Positions 46,107 through 57,277 of a stretch of DNA of 64,000 nt are shown here, piece by piece. A program made the position numbers and the translations under genes. The notes under the pieces were generated by a model. The model had not been told where the DNA came from. It made no database searches and saw nothing but the letters and a program-made list of their open reading frames with translations. Numbering within the stretch: position 1 is the first letter of the stretch; each line of letters begins with the position of its first letter. The stretch comes from a bacterium (GTDB lineage Bacteria; Pseudomonadota; Alphaproteobacteria; Caulobacterales; Hyphomonadaceae), in contig WGML01000004.1 of NCBI GenBank assembly GCA_016125045.1, forward strand, positions 124,001-188,000. Reading direction: 5' to 3'.

Positions 46107-46886
46107 ATGAAAATCGCGACCTGGAACGTCAACTCCATCAACGCCCGCCTTCCGACCGTGAAGGAGGTGCTCGCCCGCGTCGACGCCGATGTCTGGTGCC
46201 TTCAGGAAATCAAGTGCGAGGACGCGAAATTCCCCCGCGCGGAGCTGGAGGATCTCGGCTTCAACCTCGCCGTCCATGGCCAGAAAACCTATAACGGCGT
46301 CGCCATCCTCTCAAAGCATCCGATCTCGGACATCGCGGTCGGCCTGCCGGGCGACGCCTCCGACGAACAATCGCGCTATCTGGAGGCCACGATCGAGACG
46401 GCGCGGCCGGCGCGCGTCGCCGCGATCTACCTGCCGAACGGCAATCCGCGCCCCGGCGAGAAATACGACTACAAGCTCGCCTTCATGGAGCGCCTCGTCA
46501 CCCGCGCGACGGACCTCCTCGCGGACGAGATCGCGACCGTCCTCGCCGGCGACTACAACTGCATCCCGACCGATGAGGACTGCTGGGACATCAATGTCTG
46601 GAAGGATGACGCGCTCGCCTTCAAGGAGACGCGCGCGCGGTTCCGCCAACTGCTCTGGCTCGGCTACACGGACGCCTTCATGTCGGCCGACGGGCGCAGC
46701 CACACCTACACCTTCTGGGACTATCAGGCGGGGGCCTGGGCGAAGGATCACGGCATCCGCATCGACCATCTCCTGCTGAGCCCCGAGGCGGCCGACCGGC
46801 TCCGCGGGGTGGACATCGCCCGCTTCGCGCGCGGGCTCGACAAGCCGTCCGACCACGTCCCCGTCACGGTCACGCTCGCGGCCTGA
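46107..46886 (+). CDS. xth: Exodeoxyribonuclease III
   Basis: MKIATWNVNSINARL, LQEIKCED, IYLPNGNP, LAGDYNCIP, GIRIDHLLLSP, SDHVPV. Confidence 0.95.
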   Translation: MKIATWNVNSINARLPTVKEVLARVDADVWCLQEIKCEDAKFPRAELEDLGFNLAVHGQKTYNGVAILSKHPISDIAVGLPGDASDEQSRYLEATIETARPARVAAIYLPNGNPRPGEKYDYKLAFMERLVTRATDLLADEIATVLAGDYNCIPTDEDCWDINVWKDDALAFKETRARFRQLLWLGYTDAFMSADGRSHTYTFWDYQAGAWAKDHGIRIDHLLLSPEAADRLRGVDIARFARGLDKPSDHVPVTVTLAA

Positions 46887-47045
46887 AGCGGCGACTGAAC
46901 CGGCGCCGGATGTTTTTGGGTCGTCCCGTCAGAGCGGCGTCCGCCGCAATCCTGCCGCAAACTATCTTCGGCCCGCCTTGTTTCGGGCATTCGGCGGCCG
47001 GGATGGGCGGTCACACCCGCATCATTCTCTCCCCCGAAATGCCTC

Positions 47046-47074
47046 GCCCCGCGGTTCCGCCGCGGGGCTTTTTC
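47046..47074 (+). terminator. Rho-independent terminator downstream of xth
   Basis: GCCCCGCGG-TTCCG-CCGCGGGGC followed by TTTTT. Confidence 0.85.
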
Positions 47075-47098
47075 GTTTGGGGCGACCGCTCGCACGGC

Positions 47099-48112
47099 TC
47101 AGCGCTCGGTTTCGGCGTCCGTGTCTGCGCGGCGGAACCGCACCTCGTCCAGCAGCCTGAACAGGGCGAGAAAATCCTTGAGAATGGCGGCGACGCGCTC
47201 GGGATCGTCGAGCGGCTTGTAGAGCGAGCCCGGTTCGAACTGGTTCTTGCCCTCGACGGCCACCAGCATTTCCCCCTCCGCGAACGCGCAGCGCAGCTGC
47301 TTGCCGCGGAAGGCGGTCTCAAGATCGACCAGCCGCTGCATGAAATCCGGGGTCAGGAGATAGCGCGCCTCGATCTGATCGGTGGAATAGACCTCGAACG
47401 CCTTCTCGAACACCGGGTCCTCCAACCGCACCCGTTCGGCGGAGGTCTGGCCGAACTTCTGGCCGATCCCGGTCAGCATGTTGAACACGCCCGCGTCGCG
47501 GACGATCTTGGTCACGCCCTGGAAGGGACGCTCGAAATCAACGATCACGCACTGGCCCTTGAAGATCGTCACCCAGGTCGTCGTCGTGCGGCCCTTTGAA
47601 TCGGTGGACGTCCGCTTCTCCTCGAGGTGCGCTTCGAAGAACTCGAAGGCGAGGTCGTTGCGCACGCCCGTCATCCTGTCCTCGAACTTCGCCCGGTCCC
47701 AGGAGCCGATCAGCCCGAGGCTGCGGAAGTCGCTGATCCGCGGGCGCAGGCCCGGCTTCGCTTCGTAGGTGAGGTCGAACTGCGTCGCGATCGGCAGCAC
47801 CAGAAGCGCCTTCAGCTCCTTGCGCAGCGCATCGAACTTGCGTCCGCCGTAGGCGGCGAACAGCACAAACACGATCCCGCCGACGATCAGCCCGGCAAGC
47901 GATTTCGTGAACAGCCACACCAGCCCCGCGGCGATGACGCCGCCGAGCGCCCCTATGGCTCGGAATTTTCGCGCCTCGGACACCATCGCCTGGCGATCCG
48001 CCTCCCGCGCCTGCAAGGCCGGGGCGATCGCCGTTCGGTAGCGATCCCTGAAGAACGCGAATTCCTTCGGGACGCTGTCGAGCAGGTCCGATAGGGGGTC
48101 GCCTTGCGCCAT
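47099..48112 (-). CDS. DUF3137-like membrane protein
   Basis: Two adjacent hydrophobic segments; TTWVTIFKGQCVIVDFERPFQG pattern; start at ATG 48112. Confidence 0.7.
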   Translation of the reverse strand: MAQGDPLSDLLDSVPKEFAFFRDRYRTAIAPALQAREADRQAMVSEARKFRAIGALGGVIAAGLVWLFTKSLAGLIVGGIVFVLFAAYGGRKFDALRKELKALLVLPIATQFDLTYEAKPGLRPRISDFRSLGLIGSWDRAKFEDRMTGVRNDLAFEFFEAHLEEKRTSTDSKGRTTTTWVTIFKGQCVIVDFERPFQGVTKIVRDAGVFNMLTGIGQKFGQTSAERVRLEDPVFEKAFEVYSTDQIEARYLLTPDFMQRLVDLETAFRGKQLRCAFAEGEMLVAVEGKNQFEPGSLYKPLDDPERVAAILKDFLALFRLLDEVRFRRADTDAETER

Positions 48113-48159
48113 CTTGTGTCCGCCCTTCGTCCGCGCCCGATTAGGGCCGCCGCCCGCCG

Positions 48160-49896
48160 TCAGATGTCCGCATAGACGTGCCGTTCGCCGGTGAAGCCCG
48201 GGTGCGTCACCGCGCCCTTGCTCGCCGGGCCGACGGCCTGCGCATACTTCCACAGCGCGCCGGAGCCGTAAGCCGTCACGCGCGGCTTCCAGCTCTTCCT
48301 GCGTTCGGCGAGTTCGGCTTCGGACACTTCAAGGTCGATCACGCCGGTCTCCGCATTGAGCGAGATCATGTCGCCATTGCGCACCAGCGCGATCGGGCCG
48401 CCATCCTGAGCCTCCGGCCCGACATGGCCGACGCAGAAGCCGCGCGTCGCACCGGAAAACCGTCCGTCGGTGATCAGCGCAACCTTGTCGCCCATGTCCT
48501 GGCCATAGATGGCCGCCGTCGTCGCCAGCATCTCCCGCATGCCGGGGCCGCCCTTGGGGCCTTCGTAGCGGATCACCAGAACCTCGCCGGCCTTGTAGTC
48601 CCGCCGCTCCACCGCCGCGAACGCCTGTTCTTCGCTGTCGAAGACGCGGGCCGGGCCGCGGAACACCTGGGTCTTGAGGCCCGCCACCTTGACGATGGCG
48701 CCCTCGGGCGCGAGCGATCCCTTCAGGCCCACCACGCCGCCGGTCGGCGAAAGCGGGTTGGACGCCGGCCGGATCACCTCCTGATCGTCTCGCCACACCA
48801 CCGAGGCGAGGTTTTCGCGCAGCGTCCTGCCGGTCGCGGTCATCACATCGCCATGCAGGAAGCCCGCATCGAGCAGGGTGCGCATCAGCATCGGCACGCC
48901 GCCGGCCTCGCCCATGGATTTGGCCACGAAGCGTCCGCCGGGCTTCAGGTCGGCGAGGTAGGGCGTGCGCCGCATGATCCTGCACACATCCTCCATGTCG
49001 AAGCTGACGCCGCACTCGTGCGCCATCGCCGGCAGGTGCAGCCCTCCATTGGTCGAGCCGCCGGTCGCCGCAATGATCACCGCGGCGTTCTCGAACGCCT
49101 CGCGCGTGCAGATGTCGCGCGGCCTGAGCCCCGTCCGCAGCAGATGCATCACCGCCTCGCCGGAGGCCCGCGCATACTGGTCGCGATCGAGATAGGGGGC
49201 CGGCAGCGCGGACGAGAGCGGCAGCGCCAGTCCGATCGCCTCCGACACGCAGGCCATGGTGTTCGCGGTGTACTGCCCGCCGCAGGCGCCGTCGCCCGGG
49301 CAGGCGCGTTTCTCCAGTTCGCAGAGCCGTTCGAGGCTCATCGCGCCGGCCGCGTGCGCGCCCACGCCTTCAAACACGTCCTGGACCGTCACCTCCCGGC
49401 CCTCGAACTCGCCCGGCAGGATCGATCCGCCATAGAGAAACACCGACGGCACGTTGAGACGCAGCATCGCCATCATCATGCCGGGCAGCGACTTGTCGCA
49501 ACCTGCGACGCCGACCAGCGCGTCATAGGAGTGCCCGCGCATCGTCAGCTCGACAGAGTCGGCGATCACCTCCCGCGACACGAGCGACGACCGCATCCCC
49601 TCATGGCCCATCGCGATCCCGTCCGTGACCGTGATCGTGCAGAATTCGCGCGGGGTGCCGCCCGCCGCCTTCACGCCCTCGGAGACGACATGCGCCTGGC
49701 GCATCAGCGTCGTGTTGCAGGGCGCGGCCTCGTTCCAGCAGGACGCGACGCCGACGAGCGGCTGTTCGATCTCGCGGGTGCCGAGGCCCATCGCGTAGAG
49801 ATACGACCGATGCGGCGCCTTGGACGGCCCCTCCGTGACATGCCGCGAAGGAAGGCGGGACTTGTCCCACGCGTGCGGACGTTTCGGATCGGACAT
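48160..49896 (-). CDS. ilvD: Dihydroxy-acid dehydratase (IlvD/Edd family)
   Basis: 578 aa; [52 protein letters not shown]. Confidence 0.92.
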   Translation of the reverse strand: MSDPKRPHAWDKSRLPSRHVTEGPSKAPHRSYLYAMGLGTREIEQPLVGVASCWNEAAPCNTTLMRQAHVVSEGVKAAGGTPREFCTITVTDGIAMGHEGMRSSLVSREVIADSVELTMRGHSYDALVGVAGCDKSLPGMMMAMLRLNVPSVFLYGGSILPGEFEGREVTVQDVFEGVGAHAAGAMSLERLCELEKRACPGDGACGGQYTANTMACVSEAIGLALPLSSALPAPYLDRDQYARASGEAVMHLLRTGLRPRDICTREAFENAAVIIAATGGSTNGGLHLPAMAHECGVSFDMEDVCRIMRRTPYLADLKPGGRFVAKSMGEAGGVPMLMRTLLDAGFLHGDVMTATGRTLRENLASVVWRDDQEVIRPASNPLSPTGGVVGLKGSLAPEGAIVKVAGLKTQVFRGPARVFDSEEQAFAAVERRDYKAGEVLVIRYEGPKGGPGMREMLATTAAIYGQDMGDKVALITDGRFSGATRGFCVGHVGPEAQDGGPIALVRNGDMISLNAETGVIDLEVSEAELAERRKSWKPRVTAYGSGALWKYAQAVGPASKGAVTHPGFTGERHVYADI

Positions 49897-50127
49897 CGTG
49901 CTCCCCTCGGCCTGCGGCGTTGCTCGCCATGCTGTTGCGCTGTTCGCGCTATACCACGCCGCACGCCTTGCGTAAGGCGTTGCGTCCGAGGTCAGGCGGG
50001 GCGGTCAGGCGTCGCGCCTGACGCGAGCGTGATTGCCTGAATCAGCCCCCGGGCTTACGCTGCGTCTCAGGATACAGACCGGGCTGCGTTGCAACATCGA
50101 GCGCGCGCCCTCTTCGGGACACACGCC

Positions 50128-52074
50128 ATGCACCTGCTTCGCTCCAGACACGCGCTCGCCGCTGTTTTCATCGCCGCCGTCGCGATCTCCGCTCCGGCGT
50201 TCGCGCAAGGCGTCGCGCCGAGCAGTTTCGCGGGGCCGTTCAAGCCCGAAATGGGGCATGAGGACATCCCCAACCGCGAAGCCGATATCGCCGCCGCCCG
50301 CGCCGGCGCCGAAAAGCTCGGTCTCACGGGCGCATCTACGATCGCCACGGTCCTGCCGCGCAGTCCGCGTCTCGGCTTCCCTCTGAAGGAAGCCGCCGGG
50401 GTGAAGTCGTTCACCGCCTTCGGCATCTCCAACTATCTCGATCACAACAACGCTCAGGGCGCCCTGCAGGACTACACCTGCGGAACCCGCACCTATGACC
50501 TGCCGGACGGCTACGACCATGCCGGCATCGACTTCTTCACCGCGCCATTCCCGTGGACGACGATGGACGCCTCCAACGCCTTCGCGACCGCCGCCTATGC
50601 GGGCGTCGTCACCGCCGTTCGCTCGGGCGAGGCGGACCGCTCATGCGGCAACCTAAGCACGCTGCCGACGACGACCCAGCCCAACTTCGTCGCCATCCGT
50701 CAGGACGACGGCTACATGGCCTACTACTATCACTTCAAGCGGGACTCGATCCCCGCCGCCGTGACGGTCGGCGCGCGCGTCGCCAAGGGCGATGTGCTCG
50801 GCGTCATCGGCAGTTCGGGCTTCTCCTCCGGGCCGCATCTCCATTTCGAACTCCGCGACGAGCAGAACGTCGCGATCGATCCGATGTCCGGGACATGCAG
50901 CCCCGGCGCGCCCCTGTTCACGCACCAGTGGAATTTCCGCGACACGCGCGTCATGCGCATCGGCACCCACGGCGCCGCGCCGAACCTGCCGTCCGATTCC
51001 TGCGTCACCGAAACCCCGAACCTCAAGACCGTCTTCCAGCCCGGCGAGACCATCTTTGTCGCACCCTACATGCGCGATTTGCTTCCCGGCCAGACCGTCG
51101 CCGTGACGCTCTTCCGCCCGGACGGCTCAACCTACGGCCAAGCCTCCACGAACGCGAACATCCCCGAACCCTACGCCTGGGCCTATTATTACTGGTCGTG
51201 GAACCTGCCGACCAACGCGCCCGCGGGCACTTGGCGCGCCCGTGCGACGGTCGCGGGCGTCACCTATGAGCAGGCCTTCATCGTTGGGGCGGCGCCGGCG
51301 GCGTCCGGTCCGGTCTATGGCGCGACCCTGCCGGGCAGCCGCTCGGTGTCCATCGGCAATGTCGCAACGGCGTTCGCCACCATCCTCAACACCGGCGCGC
51401 AGGCGGTTCGCGGCTGCACGATCGCGCCGGCCGAGCCGATCGACGCAGATTTCTCCTTCCAGACCACCAACCCCTCCACCAATGCCCTTCAGGGCACGCG
51501 CGACCGCGCGGTCGACATCGCGGCGGGGGCGGCGCAGACCTTCCTCATCGCGATCACGCCGCGCACCGGCGCATCCGCCCAGGGGCTCGACCTGCCGTTC
51601 AAGTTCAACTGCCTCAATTCGGACGCCGCGCCGATCTTCGCGAACCTCAACACGCTGAAGCTCAGCTTCGAGGCGAACCCGGTCGCCGACGTGATCGCCC
51701 TCGCGGGGACTGTCGCGAATGACGGTCAGGTCCGCACCGGCACGCCCGCGGGCTCGGGCGCCTTCGTCGTCGCCGCAACCAATATCGGCGCGCCGGCCCA
51801 GCTCACGGTGACGCCGCGCAAGACCAGCGCCTCGATGGCCGGCAATCTCTTCGTCTGCGAAACCGTTCCGGCGACCGGCGCCTGCAAGGCCGGCCCGACC
51901 GCCAGCGTCACCCGCAGTTTCGCAACCGGCGAGAACACCACCTGGAGCGTCTTCCTTCAGGGCTCCGGAACGGCGATCCCCTTCGATCCGGCCAACAACC
52001 GGATCGCCGTCGAGTTCGAGGATGCAGGCTCGGTGTCTCGCGGCTCGACATCGGTCGCGGCGCGAACCGACTGA
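50128..52074 (+). CDS. Secreted M23-family metallopeptidase with long C-terminal extension
   Basis: Signal peptide; YDHAGIDFF and GPHLHFELRD motifs; start at ATG 50128. Confidence 0.85.
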   Translation: MHLLRSRHALAAVFIAAVAISAPAFAQGVAPSSFAGPFKPEMGHEDIPNREADIAAARAGAEKLGLTGASTIATVLPRSPRLGFPLKEAAGVKSFTAFGISNYLDHNNAQGALQDYTCGTRTYDLPDGYDHAGIDFFTAPFPWTTMDASNAFATAAYAGVVTAVRSGEADRSCGNLSTLPTTTQPNFVAIRQDDGYMAYYYHFKRDSIPAAVTVGARVAKGDVLGVIGSSGFSSGPHLHFELRDEQNVAIDPMSGTCSPGAPLFTHQWNFRDTRVMRIGTHGAAPNLPSDSCVTETPNLKTVFQPGETIFVAPYMRDLLPGQTVAVTLFRPDGSTYGQASTNANIPEPYAWAYYYWSWNLPTNAPAGTWRARATVAGVTYEQAFIVGAAPAASGPVYGATLPGSRSVSIGNVATAFATILNTGAQAVRGCTIAPAEPIDADFSFQTTNPSTNALQGTRDRAVDIAAGAAQTFLIAITPRTGASAQGLDLPFKFNCLNSDAAPIFANLNTLKLSFEANPVADVIALAGTVANDGQVRTGTPAGSGAFVVAATNIGAPAQLTVTPRKTSASMAGNLFVCETVPATGACKAGPTASVTRSFATGENTTWSVFLQGSGTAIPFDPANNRIAVEFEDAGSVSRGSTSVAARTD

Positions 52075-52122
52075 CGCGGCGCAGCCGGCAGGGGCGGCGG
52101 GCAAGGAAGGGCGGCTCGCCCC

Positions 52123-52638
52123 TCAGGCCGCCATGGGTTTGAGGCGCACGGGGCCCACGCCCGCGATGAATGTCTCGGCGCGAAAGCCCGTCAGCCTCTG
52201 CGCGAACTCCACCATGAGCACAGGATAGGGGTCGACGTCCGGCGTGCGCTCCAGCCGTGTGTGGCCTGCCCGGAGGAGTTCGTCGAACCCTTCAGGCGTC
52301 TCGCCGTCAACGGTCGGCTCGCCCGGCGGGTCCGATGCCTGATGGACGATTGACCACACCACCTCGCCGCGATCCCACATCTGGAGACGGCTCGCCATCG
52401 TGTCGTCCGGGAACGTCGCGAGCAGCGCGTGTCCGTTCGCGGAGGCCGCCTTCAGCAGGTCAGGGTTTGCATCTTTCTGCCTGCGAAGCGCGATGATGTA
52501 CCAGTCGCCGGACGCGACGCCCGTCCAGCTGCTCTCGAAGAAATCGTCCGCCTCCGCAGTCTCACGCAGATTGAGAAGAGACAAAAATTCCGCCTTGCGG
52601 CCAGCTTCAACACCGACCCAGACAATCGACCATACCAT
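52123..52638 (-). CDS. Hypothetical protein (171 aa)
   Basis: Intact ORF with consistent codon usage; no family recognised. Confidence 0.6.
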   Translation of the reverse strand: MVWSIVWVGVEAGRKAEFLSLLNLRETAEADDFFESSWTGVASGDWYIIALRRQKDANPDLLKAASANGHALLATFPDDTMASRLQMWDRGEVVWSIVHQASDPPGEPTVDGETPEGFDELLRAGHTRLERTPDVDPYPVLMVEFAQRLTGFRAETFIAGVGPVRLKPMAA

Positions 52639-52923
52639 GGTGCGACTCCCGGTTTCTAAAGTTAACGATGTATCGGAACGCCACCATCACGCGGAGCCCT
52701 ACGATGACTCCGATTACGGTGGGTGTAGCGCTTCAGATGACTTGAGCAATGGTCGCCGGTCGAAAATCTCGATTACAAATGACGCGCCGACATAATATCT
52801 AGTTGGTCGCAGGGTTAACCCTAATGTACATCAAGAATTGTCCGCATTTTCTGAATCGTGTTCGGGCAATACATTGATCTTGGGGCCGTCTCCGCCAAAG
52901 CCGCCTCCGGCCACGGGCTATCG

Positions 52924-54291
52924 TCAGCCGATCAACTCGACCCCGCCCATATAGGGGACCAGCGCCGCCGGCACGCGCACGCGGCCATCCGCTTCCTGAT
53001 GGTTTTCGAGCACAGCCACCAGCGTCCGCCCGACGGCGAGGCCCGACCCGTTGAGCGTGTGCACGAATTCCGGCTTCGCTCCGGCTTCGGGGCGGTAGCG
53101 GGCGTCCATGCGGCGGGCCTGGAAGTCGCCGCAGTTCGAACAGGACGAGATTTCCCGATACGTGTTCTGCGACGGCAGCCACACGTCAAGGTCGTAGGTC
53201 TTGCGCGCGCTGAAGCCCATGTCGCCGGTCGAGAGCAGCATCACGCGGTACGGCAGCTCCAGCCGCTTCAGGATTTCCTCGGCGCACGCCGTCATGCGCT
53301 CGTGTTCGGCGTCGGAGTCCTCCGGCCGCGTGATCGAGACGAGTTCCACCTTGGTGAACTGGTGCTGGCGGATCATGCCTTTCGTGTCGCGGCCCGCCGA
53401 GCCCGCCTCGGCGCGAAAGCAGGGCGTCGCCGCCGTCATGCGCATCGGCAGGGCGGACGCCTCCAGCACCTGCTCGCGAACCAGGTTGGTGAGCGACACT
53501 TCGGCGGTTGGGATGAGCCATCGGCGCAAGCCCACGGGTCGCTCCTCGCCATCGTCGAAGCGTTCGACCGCCGGAGCTTCTTCGCCCGTTTCCAGATATC
53601 GGTTCACGTAAAACTGGTCGTTCAGGAACTTCGGCAGTTGGCCGGTGCCGAACATCGCCTGCTCGCGCACGATGAGCGGCGGACTGTGCTCGACATAGCC
53701 GTGCTCGCCGGTCTGAACGTCCAGCATGAAGGCGGCGAGGGCGCGCTCAAGCCTTGCGAGCTGCCCCTTCAGCACCACGAACCGCGCGCCTGACATTCTG
53801 GCCGCAGCCTCGAAGTCCATCATCCCGAGCGCCTCGCCGAGGTCGGCGTGATCCTTGGGCTGGAAGTTGAACGCGCGGGGCGCGCCCCAGCGACGCACGT
53901 CCCGGTTCGCGGTCTCGTCCGCGCCCTCCGGCGCGTCGGCGGCGGGCAGGTTGGGCAGGCTCGCCAGCAGGTCGTCGCGCTCGCGCAGATACATCTCCTC
54001 AGCCGCGCCTGCGCGCTCGATCGCCGCCTTGGCGTCCGCGACCTCCGCCATCAGCTGCGCGGCGCGGGCTTCGTCCTTTGCGGCTTTCGCCTTGCCGATC
54101 TCCTTCGACGTCGCATTGCGCGCCTGTTCGGCGGCCTGCTTCTGCGTCACCGCCGCGCGCGCGCCGGCGTCGAGTTCGAGGATCACCTCAACCACCGGGC
54201 GACCGTCCTTCAGGTGCACGCCGCCGGACCGCCTGGCGAGCGCGGTCTGGAAGGCGTGGGGATCGTCGCGAAGGGCGCGGATGTCGTGCAT
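52924..54291 (-). CDS. serS: Serine--tRNA ligase
   Basis: [22 protein letters not shown]; class II motifs ([43 protein letters not shown]). Confidence 0.96.
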   Translation of the reverse strand: MHDIRALRDDPHAFQTALARRSGGVHLKDGRPVVEVILELDAGARAAVTQKQAAEQARNATSKEIGKAKAAKDEARAAQLMAEVADAKAAIERAGAAEEMYLRERDDLLASLPNLPAADAPEGADETANRDVRRWGAPRAFNFQPKDHADLGEALGMMDFEAAARMSGARFVVLKGQLARLERALAAFMLDVQTGEHGYVEHSPPLIVREQAMFGTGQLPKFLNDQFYVNRYLETGEEAPAVERFDDGEERPVGLRRWLIPTAEVSLTNLVREQVLEASALPMRMTAATPCFRAEAGSAGRDTKGMIRQHQFTKVELVSITRPEDSDAEHERMTACAEEILKRLELPYRVMLLSTGDMGFSARKTYDLDVWLPSQNTYREISSCSNCGDFQARRMDARYRPEAGAKPEFVHTLNGSGLAVGRTLVAVLENHQEADGRVRVPAALVPYMGGVELIG

Positions 54292-54558
54292 GGCCGGCAA
54301 ACCTTAGGCTGAATTCAGGAGGGTGGGATAACACGCGGCCTGTCCCCGTAAAGCCGCCGGAAAACTGCGGGAGCATCGACCGGGGCGCGAGCGTTCGGGG
54401 GAACGGGCGGACGAGGGCCGAAGCGGCGGTGAACTTGTCCCCCTATCGGTCGCGCCATAAGCGCCCCGATCGCGATCAGATCACGTCCGGCCGCCGTAAG
54501 TGAAGCCTGCCTGAAACATCACTCAAACCTGTCGCCAACCTGCGCGCCGGGCGCGTGA

Positions 54559-54894
54559 TCAGGCGACCGAGAAGCTCGTCCCGCAGCCGCAACCGGCGGT
54601 CGCGTTGGGGTTGTGAACCTTGAACGACGCGCCGATCAGCTCATCGACATAGTCGATTTCAGAGCCTTCCAGGAGCGGGAGGCTCGCCTCGTCGATCACC
54701 GCCTTCGCGCCGTCGCGTTCGATGACAATGTCGTCGAGCTTCACCTCGTGGGCGAAGCCGAAGCGGTAGGAGAAGCCCGAACACCCGCCTCCGATCACTT
54801 CTAGCCGAAGCATCGCGCCCGGGGGTTCGGATTGGATGATCCGGAGGATGCGCTTGGCGGCCGCGGCGCTCAGGGAGACGGTCTGGCCCGTCAT
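54559..54894 (-). CDS. erpA: A-type iron-sulfur carrier (IscA/ErpA family)
   Basis: LRLEVIGGGCSGFSYRFGF; C-terminal GCGCGTSF. Confidence 0.9.
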   Translation of the reverse strand: MTGQTVSLSAAAAKRILRIIQSEPPGAMLRLEVIGGGCSGFSYRFGFAHEVKLDDIVIERDGAKAVIDEASLPLLEGSEIDYVDELIGASFKVHNPNATAGCGCGTSFSVA

Positions 54895-54967
54895 GTCGGG
54901 TGTTCCTTGCACTTTTGCCTCGTCCCACGTGTGAGATAGGGTCAGTTGTTATCGAGGGAAAGACGTC

Positions 54968-56164
54968 ATGCCGCCAAAGCCCTTTCGACCGCCCGCGCGG
55001 GCCGTCTATGCGAGCGACCCCGCGAGGTCGCGGGGGCGGCTCCATGCCGAGGCGCCGAGCCCCACCCGCACGGAGTTCCAGCGCGACCGCGACCGGATCA
55101 TCCACGCAGACGCCTTTCGCCGCCTGAAGCAGAAGACGCAGGTGTTCGTCAGCCATGAGGGCGACCATTACCGCACCCGGCTCACGCATTCGCTCGAAGT
55201 GTCGCAGATCGCCCGCTCCGCCGCGAGGACCCTTGGCCTGGACGAGGATCTCGCCGAAGCCCTTGCTTTGGCTCATGATATTGGCCACCCGCCCTTCGGT
55301 CACGCCGGGGAAACCGCGCTCGACGCCTGCATGGCGGACCATGGCGGGTTCGATCACAACGCCCAGACGCTCCGGGTCCTGACGCGGCTGGAGCGCAAAT
55401 ATCCAACCTTCGACGGCCTCAACCTGACCTGGGAGACGCTCGAAGGCGTGATCAAGCACAATGGCCCGCTGGTGAATTCGGCCACCGGCTATGATGACCT
55501 CCCTACCGCCTTTCGGGACTATGAAGCCCTGCAGTCCCTTGAATTGACGACATTTGCCGGGCCGGAGGCGCAGGTCGCCGCGCTCGCGGACGACATCGCT
55601 TACAACAATCATGACATCCAGGACGGATTGCGGGCCGGGCTTTTCTCGATTTCCGACCTCGAAGATATCCCCCTCGCGGGAGAGACCTTCCGCACCGTGA
55701 TGAAGGCGTTTCCCGACATCGACACCGATCGGGTTGTGGCTGAGTCCGTGCGGCGGCTCATCGGGGTCTGGATTCGCGACCTGACGCAGGAGTTCGCCAG
55801 CCGCGCGAAACGCTTGAAGCCCGAAAGCGTGGAGGACGTGCGGGCGCTGAGCGAGCCGCTCGCCGCCTTCTCGCCTGAGATCGACGAGAAGCAGAAGCCG
55901 CTTCGGGCGTTCCTGTTTGAGAAAATGTATAGACATTACAAGGTCAATCGCATGATGAGCCAGGCGCGACGCATCGTTGCGGAGCTGTTCGCTTTGTTCC
56001 TCGCCGAGCCGGACACCCTGCCTCCGGGGTGGCGCGAGCGGGCGCTGCAGGCGGGCTCGCAGAAGAGGCGCGCGCGAGTCGTTTGCGATTATATCGCTGG
56101 AATGACAGATACTTACGCGATGGAGGCTCACCACCGCCTGTTCAATCTCGAGCGCTGGATCTGA
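54968..56164 (+). CDS. dgt: dGTP triphosphohydrolase-like protein
   Basis: FQRDRDRIIHADAFRRLKQKTQVF, RLTHSLEVSQIAR, ALAHDIGHPPFGHAGE, YNNHDIQDG HD motifs. Confidence 0.94.
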   Translation: MPPKPFRPPARAVYASDPARSRGRLHAEAPSPTRTEFQRDRDRIIHADAFRRLKQKTQVFVSHEGDHYRTRLTHSLEVSQIARSAARTLGLDEDLAEALALAHDIGHPPFGHAGETALDACMADHGGFDHNAQTLRVLTRLERKYPTFDGLNLTWETLEGVIKHNGPLVNSATGYDDLPTAFRDYEALQSLELTTFAGPEAQVAALADDIAYNNHDIQDGLRAGLFSISDLEDIPLAGETFRTVMKAFPDIDTDRVVAESVRRLIGVWIRDLTQEFASRAKRLKPESVEDVRALSEPLAAFSPEIDEKQKPLRAFLFEKMYRHYKVNRMMSQARRIVAELFALFLAEPDTLPPGWRERALQAGSQKRRARVVCDYIAGMTDTYAMEAHHRLFNLERWI

Positions 56165-56317
56165 CCCGTAGGCGCACGCCGTTTCCGGTTTGGTTACGGT
56201 TGGAGGGCGAGGTTAGGTCAAGTTTGAGTCGCGTCAGGGCGGCGTTGACGCGACGTTGGGCGCGAGCTTCGCCGCTTCAGTGCTAAGATAAGCCGTCGAG
56301 GCTGCGATTCGGACGCC

Positions 56318-57277
56318 ATGAACCACTATCTGAAACCACCTTCCGGCGACCGCCGCCACAAACCGATCCGCATGGGCGACGCCCCGCGGGCGAAGGTCGA
56401 GTTCGGTGACGATTTCGCCCCCCTGAGCGACGCCCGCCGGGCCGATCCGGGGGAGGCGCGAGACCAGACCGAGCGCGACGATCGCTCCCCCCGGCCCGGC
56501 GGCGCACGGCGGGCCGCCCCGCGAGATGACGCAGACGCCTATCGCCGCCTTCCCGGGGAGCCGGGCTACAGGGCAGGCTATCGGCCGGTCGACGAGTCGC
56601 GCCGCGGCCCGATGGTTCTCGCGCTGGCGGTGGGGATTCTCGCTCTCTTCGGATTCGTTGTCTGGAACGCCTATCGCGACGGGGTTCGGCCCGAAGGAGC
56701 TAACGGCCGGATCGAGCTTGCAGACGCCGGCCCGTTCAAGTCGCGTCCCGAACGTTCGGATCAGCCGGCCGCGGATTCGCTGGAGGCGAGCGTTTTTGAT
56801 CAGGTGGAGCCAGGCGACCCCCCTGAGGACCTGGTCGGCGGTCCTTCCGCGGCCGAGCCGGTTGCGACGCCGGAGCTCGATCCCGTTCCGGAACCGGTCG
56901 TGGCTGCAACCGAGGCTGCGCCGCCGGTTGTGCCGATCGTTCGAGACCCGCCCGCGCCCCTGACCCCTGCGGTTCAGTCGCCGCCCCCCGCTCCTGAGAC
57001 ACGAACGTCGGGCGCGCAGCCGGCGCGCGGCGGACCCGACGTCGTGCAACTCGCCGCCGTCAAGTCGGAAGCCGACGCCCGGGCGGAATGGGCGAGGCGG
57101 GCCGCGGCCGCTCCAGATCTCTACGCGCGGGCCGAACTCCTGATTCAGGCCGCCGACGTCAATGGGCAGACCGTCTACCGTGTTCGCGCGCAGGGCTTTG
57201 CCGACCGCGCAGAGGCGGACGCGTTCTGTGCGGCGGTGAAGTTCCGCGGGGGCGACTGTTTCAGGACCGTCAGATGA
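56318..57277 (+). CDS. SPOR domain-containing membrane protein
   Basis: Single TM (MVLALAVGILALFGFVVW), Pro-rich spacer, C-terminal VVQLAAVKSEADARAEW...RVRAQGFADRAEADAFCAAVKFRGGDCF. Confidence 0.85.
   Translation: MNHYLKPPSGDRRHKPIRMGDAPRAKVEFGDDFAPLSDARRADPGEARDQTERDDRSPRPGGARRAAPRDDADAYRRLPGEPGYRAGYRPVDESRRGPMVLALAVGILALFGFVVWNAYRDGVRPEGANGRIELADAGPFKSRPERSDQPAADSLEASVFDQVEPGDPPEDLVGGPSAAEPVATPELDPVPEPVVAATEAAPPVVPIVRDPPAPLTPAVQSPPPAPETRTSGAQPARGGPDVVQLAAVKSEADARAEWARRAAAAPDLYARAELLIQAADVNGQTVYRVRAQGFADRAEADAFCAAVKFRGGDCFRTVR

Noticed and set aside
43373-46141. 922-aa minus-strand ORF spanning several plus-strand genes
   Set aside because: Antisense shadow ORF typical of high-GC DNA; translation is Arg/Glu/His/Gly-rich without family motifs and the opposite strand encodes Coq4-like, nitroreductase and GAP-like proteins
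48178-50040. 620-aa plus-strand ORF antisense to ilvD
   Set aside because: Shadow of a clear IlvD/Edd gene
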